Part shown: piece after piece, positions 5,536-9,373 of the stretch
Numbering within the stretch: the first letter of the stretch is position 1
How the letters are laid out: each line of letters starts with the position of its first letter
Source: Eggerthellaceae bacterium
Lineage (GTDB): Bacteria; Actinomycetota; Coriobacteriia; Coriobacteriales; Eggerthellaceae
Direction: 5' to 3'
DNA: 9,373 bases
Assembly (NCBI GenBank): GCA_900753095.1
Contig: CAADXT010000117.1
Coordinates: 1-9,373 of the forward strand
Translations under genes and position numbers: made by a program
Notes under the pieces: generated by a model
The model's database searches: none
Told to the model about the DNA's origin: nothing
The model's input: only the letters and a program-made list of their open reading frames with translations

Positions 5536-6591
5536 ATGCACAATCACACGTGTGGCTGCGGCCACCATGGCGGGGAGGCGCAGGGCGGCTCCCCTGAACA
5601 TCACGGCGAGGGATGCGCGTGCGAACATGGCCACGCCGAGGCCGCCCCGCCGCTGGCGCCGGCGTGGAGTATGCTGGGCCGTGGCGTTAGCCGGAAATCG
5701 TTTCCTCCCGAACGCGAGTTCGATTTCCTGTGGGAAGGCCAGCCCATTCACGTCTATCAGTGGGGCAGCCCCGAAAACGTTCCCGTTGTGCTGCTGCACG
5801 GTTTTATGCAATCGGGATTGAGCTGGGAAAACGTTGTTGAATCGTTTCTGCCGGGTCATTGTGTGTATGCCCTCGACTTCTTGGGTCATGGCAAAAGCGC
5901 CAAACCGCGCACTGCCGAGCTCTATGCCTACGATGCCTCGGTTCGAATGGTTGAATCGTTCTTGGAAGAGGTTGCCTGCCTAGCCCCCGACGGCTCGAAG
6001 CGCAGGGCTCATGTGGTGGGCTATTCGATGGGCGGTCGCATTGCGCTTGGCCTGGCCTCTTCGGAAAAGGACTTGCTATATTCGCTGGTTCTGGAAAGCT
6101 GCAACTTCGGCCCCGATGGCGAAGAGGAGCGCATCGTTGCGGAAGAGCGCAACCGCGCATGGGCGAGCAAGCTTCGATCTTCCGGCATTGAAGCGTTCGT
6201 CGGCTACTGGGAAGCACTGCCGCTGTTTCAGACCCAGTGCGAGATGGGCTTGGACGAGGTCATTCGCCCCGAGCGTTTGGCGAACGATGCCGAGGCTATG
6301 GCGCTGTGCCTGGAAGGCGCGGGGAAGCATGCCATGCCCGATGCCGCTCAATCGTTTGCCGTGGTTGCGAGCACCTGGATTCCCGTTAAATACCTATGGG
6401 GGTACGACGACCGGAACAGCGAGCCGGTGGCTCATCGGCTGGAGCATGACGGCATCGACGTTACCTCGTTTGGCACAGGGCACAACGTGCATCTGGAAGC
6501 ACCCGCGCTTTACGGTACAGTAGTGCAGGAATTCTTGTCCGGCATCGAGCCTAAGGGTCTGGCCTTCGGCACTTCCGGGCATCAACGATAA
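5536..6591 (+). CDS. menH: SHCHC synthase MenH, alpha/beta hydrolase, with His/Cys-rich N-terminus
   Basis: Removes pyruvate from SEPHCHC to give SHCHC. The 351-residue protein has an alpha/beta-hydrolase core: VVLLHGFMQSGLSW (84-97, oxyanion HGF), DFLGHGKSAKPR (114-125), VGYSMGGRIAL (161-171, nucleophile Ser164), EEERIVAEERNRAWA and FVGYWEALPLF typical of MenH, then WGYDDRN (acid Asp291 or 292) and GTGHNVHLE (His316). MenH proteins are usually about 250-270 residues. The extra length is mostly an N-terminal tail of about 55 residues whose first 33 residues contain 8 His and 4 Cys, including CGCGHH and CACEHGH. An upstream TTG (5521) is in frame, but GAGGGGG (5523-5529) lies 6 bases before the ATG at 5536, which decides the start. 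An internal ATG at 5671 would remove the tail but lacks a good ribosome site. The gene is 33 bases after menD and 13 before menB. Confidence 0.9.
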   Translation: MHNHTCGCGHHGGEAQGGSPEHHGEGCACEHGHAEAAPPLAPAWSMLGRGVSRKSFPPEREFDFLWEGQPIHVYQWGSPENVPVVLLHGFMQSGLSWENVVESFLPGHCVYALDFLGHGKSAKPRTAELYAYDASVRMVESFLEEVACLAPDGSKRRAHVVGYSMGGRIALGLASSEKDLLYSLVLESCNFGPDGEEERIVAEERNRAWASKLRSSGIEAFVGYWEALPLFQTQCEMGLDEVIRPERLANDAEAMALCLEGAGKHAMPDAAQSFAVVASTWIPVKYLWGYDDRNSEPVAHRLEHDGIDVTSFGTGHNVHLEAPALYGTVVQEFLSGIEPKGLAFGTSGHQR

Positions 6592-6604
6592 GGAAGGACA
6601 TCCT

Positions 6605-7444
6605 ATGAGCGACTTCCCTTGGGAAAAAGTTAAGGATTACGACGAGATCATCTACGAAAAGTACGATGGCATCGCCAAGATCACCATCAACCGCCCCGAG
6701 CGCCGCAATGCCTTCACGCCGAAGACGAACGTGGAGCTCTTCGATGCGTTCTCGCTTGCGCGCGACGATCAGGAAGTGGGCGTCATTATCCTCACGGGCG
6801 CCAACCATGACGGAAAGCCCGAAGACCAGGCATTTTGCTCTGGCGGCGACCAGAAGGTGCGCGGCAACGGCGGCTATGTGGGCGAAGACAACATCCCACG
6901 CTTGAACGTGCTCGATTTGCAGCGCCTTATCCGCGTGGTTCCCAAGCCCGTTATCGCGATGGTGAACGGCTACGCCATCGGCGGCGGCCATGTGCTGCAC
7001 ATCCTGTGCGACCTTTCCATCGCCGCGGAAACCGCCAAGTTCGGCCAAACCGGCCCGCGCGTCGGTAGCTTCGACGGTGGTTACGGCGCCTCGTATCTGG
7101 CGGCAATCGTCGGCCAGAAGAAGGCCCGCGAAATCTGGTACCTGTGCCGTCAGTACACGGCAGCCGAGGCGCTTGACATGGGGCTGGTGAACAAGGTGGT
7201 CCCCTTCGACGAGCTGGAAGCCGAATGCGTTTCCTGGGCAAAGGAAATGCTCCAGCTTTCGCCTACTGCCCTTCGCTTCCTGAAGGCTTCCTTCAACGCT
7301 GCAACCGATGGCTATGCGGGCCTGCAGCAGCTGGCGGGCGATGCAACCCTTCTGTATTACACGTCGGATGAGGCGAAGGAGGGCCGCGACGCCTTCAAGG
7401 AAAAGCGCAAGCCTGACTTCGATAAGTTCCCGAAATTCCCCTGA
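6605..7444 (+). CDS. menB: 1,4-dihydroxy-2-naphthoyl-CoA synthase
   Basis: Crotonase-family enzyme that closes the second aromatic ring by intramolecular Claisen condensation of OSB-CoA to DHNA-CoA. It is 279 residues, the normal length, and close to E. coli MenB throughout. Visible features are ITINRPERRNAFTPKT (26-41), FCSGGDQKVRG (77-87), NGYAIGGGHVLHILCDLSIA (121-140), FGQTGPRVGSFDGGYGASY (146-164), KKAREIWYLCRQY, and the C-terminal EGRDAFKEKRKPDF tail that contributes to the active site. Gln148-Thr-Gly150 matches the bicarbonate-dependent type I enzymes, and Asp157 aligns with catalytic Asp185 of E. coli. GGAAGGA at 6592-6598 gives a 6-base spacing to the ATG; this ribosome site abuts the menH stop. 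The menE frame begins 17 bases downstream. Confidence 0.97.
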   Translation: MSDFPWEKVKDYDEIIYEKYDGIAKITINRPERRNAFTPKTNVELFDAFSLARDDQEVGVIILTGANHDGKPEDQAFCSGGDQKVRGNGGYVGEDNIPRLNVLDLQRLIRVVPKPVIAMVNGYAIGGGHVLHILCDLSIAAETAKFGQTGPRVGSFDGGYGASYLAAIVGQKKAREIWYLCRQYTAAEALDMGLVNKVVPFDELEAECVSWAKEMLQLSPTALRFLKASFNAATDGYAGLQQLAGDATLLYYTSDEAKEGRDAFKEKRKPDFDKFPKFP

Positions 7445-7461
7445 TAAAGGATGTGACGGCA

Positions 7462-9373
7462 ATGATTGCCCAATTGGCGGAATTGGCCCACCGCAAGGCC
7501 GGCCAGATGTTCTTTTGCGTGCAGAAGGATGCGCGCTCGGTAACGTTTAGCTACAGGCGCACGCGCTTTGCGGCGGCGGCGCTGGCGCGCCAGCTTGCCA
7601 AGCATGGCTATGGGCGCGGCACCACGCTGGCCTGCAACCTGTACAACGGCGCCGAAGTGGTGATTCTTTCCTTGGCGGCGGCCTATGGTGGGTTCACGTT
7701 GGCGCTGCTCAACCCGCGCCTTTCCTATGAAGAGCGCAAGCTGCGCATCGTCGAGCTGGAAAATGCCACGGGTGAAGCGGGCATCGACGTCCTGGAGCAG
7801 CCGACCGTGGAGCGTTTGATGATCGACGCCACCGGCTACGGCCTGGCCGATTTCGCTGCCTTGCCGGAAGGCTCGGTGCCGCGTGCTGCCGAGCTTGAGG
7901 CGTTCGCGCGCGAATGCGAGCAGGCGTGGGACGGCCAAGAGGCAGGCATTGTCATGTTCACCTCGGGTTCTTCGGGGACCCCGAAAGCAACGCTGTTGCC
8001 GTGGAACTGCATCACCGGTGCTGCTTCTGCGGCAAACAGCGTGTTGGCCCTGGAAGGCTGCGGTGTGTGGCAGATGGTTCTGCCCATGTGCCACATCGGC
8101 GGCTTCCAGATCATGGTGCGCTCGCTGCTGAGCGGTGGCTCGTTCATCGTGTACGAGCGCTACAACGCGGCGCGCGTGCTCAACGATGTGCTGAGCTTCC
8201 GTGTTACCCATATTTCCGTGGTGGACAAGATCCTGTCCGATCTGCTGGAAAACGATCGCGATAAGGTTATCGGCCAATACGCCTGCATCCTTTTGGGCGG
8301 CGCTGCCTTGAACGAGAAGACGCTGCGCATGGCGTTGCGCGCGAAAGCGAACCTGTATGCCAGCTACGGCATGACGGAAACCTCGAGCCTTATTGCCACG
8401 GCGCCGGTTGCCCGCGGATTCGATGGCGGCATGGAGCTTTTGCCCGGCTACGATGCCCGCGTGGTAAGCCCTGATTCCGATGGCATCGGCCAGCTCCACG
8501 TAAGCGGCCCCGGCATCTTCGAAGGGTATTTGAACGCCCGCAAGGCCATGAGCGCCGATGGCTACTTCGTCACCGGCGACAGGGCCTCGATCGACCGCGA
8601 GGGCCTTTTGCGCGTGTACGCCCGCACGGAAGACCTGATTATCTCCGGCGGCGAGAATATCTATCCCGCCGAAATCTGCGATGTGCTGCTAAGCATTCCC
8701 GGGGTGAAGGATGCCTACGTGTTCGGCACCGCCGATGAGACGTGGGGATATCGCCCCGTTGCCTTCATCGAGGCGGATTATTCCGCGCAGGCCATTGCCC
8801 GAGACGAGGAAGATTTGGGCATCGACCCAGCTCAAACCTGCATTCGTCCGGCTACATGCCCTCAGGAGTTCGCGCATATGCTGCACGATTACCTGAACGG
8901 CTGCATGTCGAAGCTCCACCATCCCAAGCACATCCTGGTGATGAGCGAGTTCCCGCGCACGGTTGCCGGCAAGGTCGATCGGCGCGCGCTGAAGCAGCAA
9001 TACGATAAGCGCATCGATATCAAGTCGCTTACGCTCTATCGTGTGAAGCAGCCGTTTTCCCATCCGGTGAAAACGGCCAAGGGCAATGTAGATGAACGCG
9101 AATCGTTCTTCGTGGAAGTGGAAGACTGGGCAGGTCGCACGGGCATTTCCGAATGCGTTTCGTTTGCCACCAATTGGTATCTGCCCGAAACCATCGGCGA
9201 GGATTACGCGGTGGTGCGCGACTCCATCGCCCCGGTGGTGCTGAGCGAGCGCTATCTGCATCCCAGCGAGGTTTCGGCATCGCTTGCCACGTTCCCAGGG
9301 TTGGCGAAATATCCCATGGCGAAGGCGGCCGTCGAGCCTGCTATCTGGGATCTGTACGGCAGGATCTGCGGCC
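7462..9373 (+). CDS. menE-menC: Fused o-succinylbenzoate-CoA ligase (MenE) and o-succinylbenzoate synthase (MenC), partial at the 3' end
   Basis: One open frame of 637 codons runs from the ATG at 7462 to the window edge with no stop. Residues 1 to about 513 are a complete adenylate-forming ligase: P-loop FTSGSSGTPKAT (166-177), YASYGMTETS (299-308), YFVTGD (368-373), RTEDLIISGGENIYPAEI (388-405) and PRTVAGKVD with the catalytic Lys504. This is MenE, which makes OSB-CoA from OSB, ATP and CoA. After about eight residues the chain continues as the N-terminal capping domain of an enolase-superfamily OSB synthase: SLTLYRVKQPF (522-532), ISECVSFATNWYLPET (562-577), HPSEV and AKAAVEPAIWDLYG (620-633). 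These resemble Bacillus-type MenC. The catalytic barrel lies beyond the window. No good internal start with a ribosome site precedes the MenC part. AAAGGA at 7446-7451 precedes the ATG by 10 bases. A 27-residue insert (442-468, with Cys460 and Cys466) precedes the ligase C-terminal subdomain. Confidence 0.92.
   Translation, partial: MIAQLAELAHRKAGQMFFCVQKDARSVTFSYRRTRFAAAALARQLAKHGYGRGTTLACNLYNGAEVVILSLAAAYGGFTLALLNPRLSYEERKLRIVELENATGEAGIDVLEQPTVERLMIDATGYGLADFAALPEGSVPRAAELEAFARECEQAWDGQEAGIVMFTSGSSGTPKATLLPWNCITGAASAANSVLALEGCGVWQMVLPMCHIGGFQIMVRSLLSGGSFIVYERYNAARVLNDVLSFRVTHISVVDKILSDLLENDRDKVIGQYACILLGGAALNEKTLRMALRAKANLYASYGMTETSSLIATAPVARGFDGGMELLPGYDARVVSPDSDGIGQLHVSGPGIFEGYLNARKAMSADGYFVTGDRASIDREGLLRVYARTEDLIISGGENIYPAEICDVLLSIPGVKDAYVFGTADETWGYRPVAFIEADYSAQAIARDEEDLGIDPAQTCIRPATCPQEFAHMLHDYLNGCMSKLHHPKHILVMSEFPRTVAGKVDRRALKQQYDKRIDIKSLTLYRVKQPFSHPVKTAKGNVDERESFFVEVEDWAGRTGISECVSFATNWYLPETIGEDYAVVRDSIAPVVLSERYLHPSEVSASLATFPGLAKYPMAKAAVEPAIWDLYGRICG

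Overview
The window is GC-rich bacterial chromosome. All recognised genes lie on the plus strand, tightly packed, with Shine-Dalgarno-led ATG or GTG starts. The codon style and gene content would fit a high-GC anaerobic actinomycete such as a member of the Coriobacteriia (Eggerthellaceae-like). That assignment is inference from general appearance; no marker gene here proves it.

Layout. Positions 1-81 hold the last 26 codons of an exodeoxyribonuclease III / AP endonuclease. A 485-base non-coding gap follows (82-566). Its first part is a striking 206-base structured element (86-291) bounded by a perfect 37-bp inverted repeat, with a terminator-like hairpin and a second hairpin inside. Its second part (292-524) is G-rich and shows no gene. 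A sigma70-like promoter lies at about 501-531, followed by an apparent eight-gene operon: folE (GTP cyclohydrolase I), a small ACT-domain protein (UPF0237 type), mazG (NTP pyrophosphohydrolase), menF, menD, menH, menB, and a menE reading frame that runs without a stop into menC and off the window end.

How the genes work together. MenF makes isochorismate, MenD makes SEPHCHC, MenH makes SHCHC, MenC makes o-succinylbenzoate (OSB), MenE activates it to OSB-CoA, and MenB closes the second ring to give DHNA-CoA. This is the classical (non-futalosine) menaquinone route up to naphthoate. The order F-D-H-B-E-C is that of Bacillus subtilis, and the visible part of MenC also resembles the Bacillus-type enzyme. 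DHNA-CoA thioesterase, MenA and the methyltransferase (MenG/UbiE) are not in the window. The upstream folE-ACT-mazG group is read in the same direction with short gaps, and mazG overlaps menF, so a pterin/nucleotide module appears to be co-transcribed with the quinone pathway.

The most notable points are the MenE-MenC fusion, the His/Cys-rich N-terminus on MenH, and the 37-bp perfect inverted repeat just after the exonuclease gene. I saw no tRNA, rRNA, CRISPR array, transposase or phage gene.
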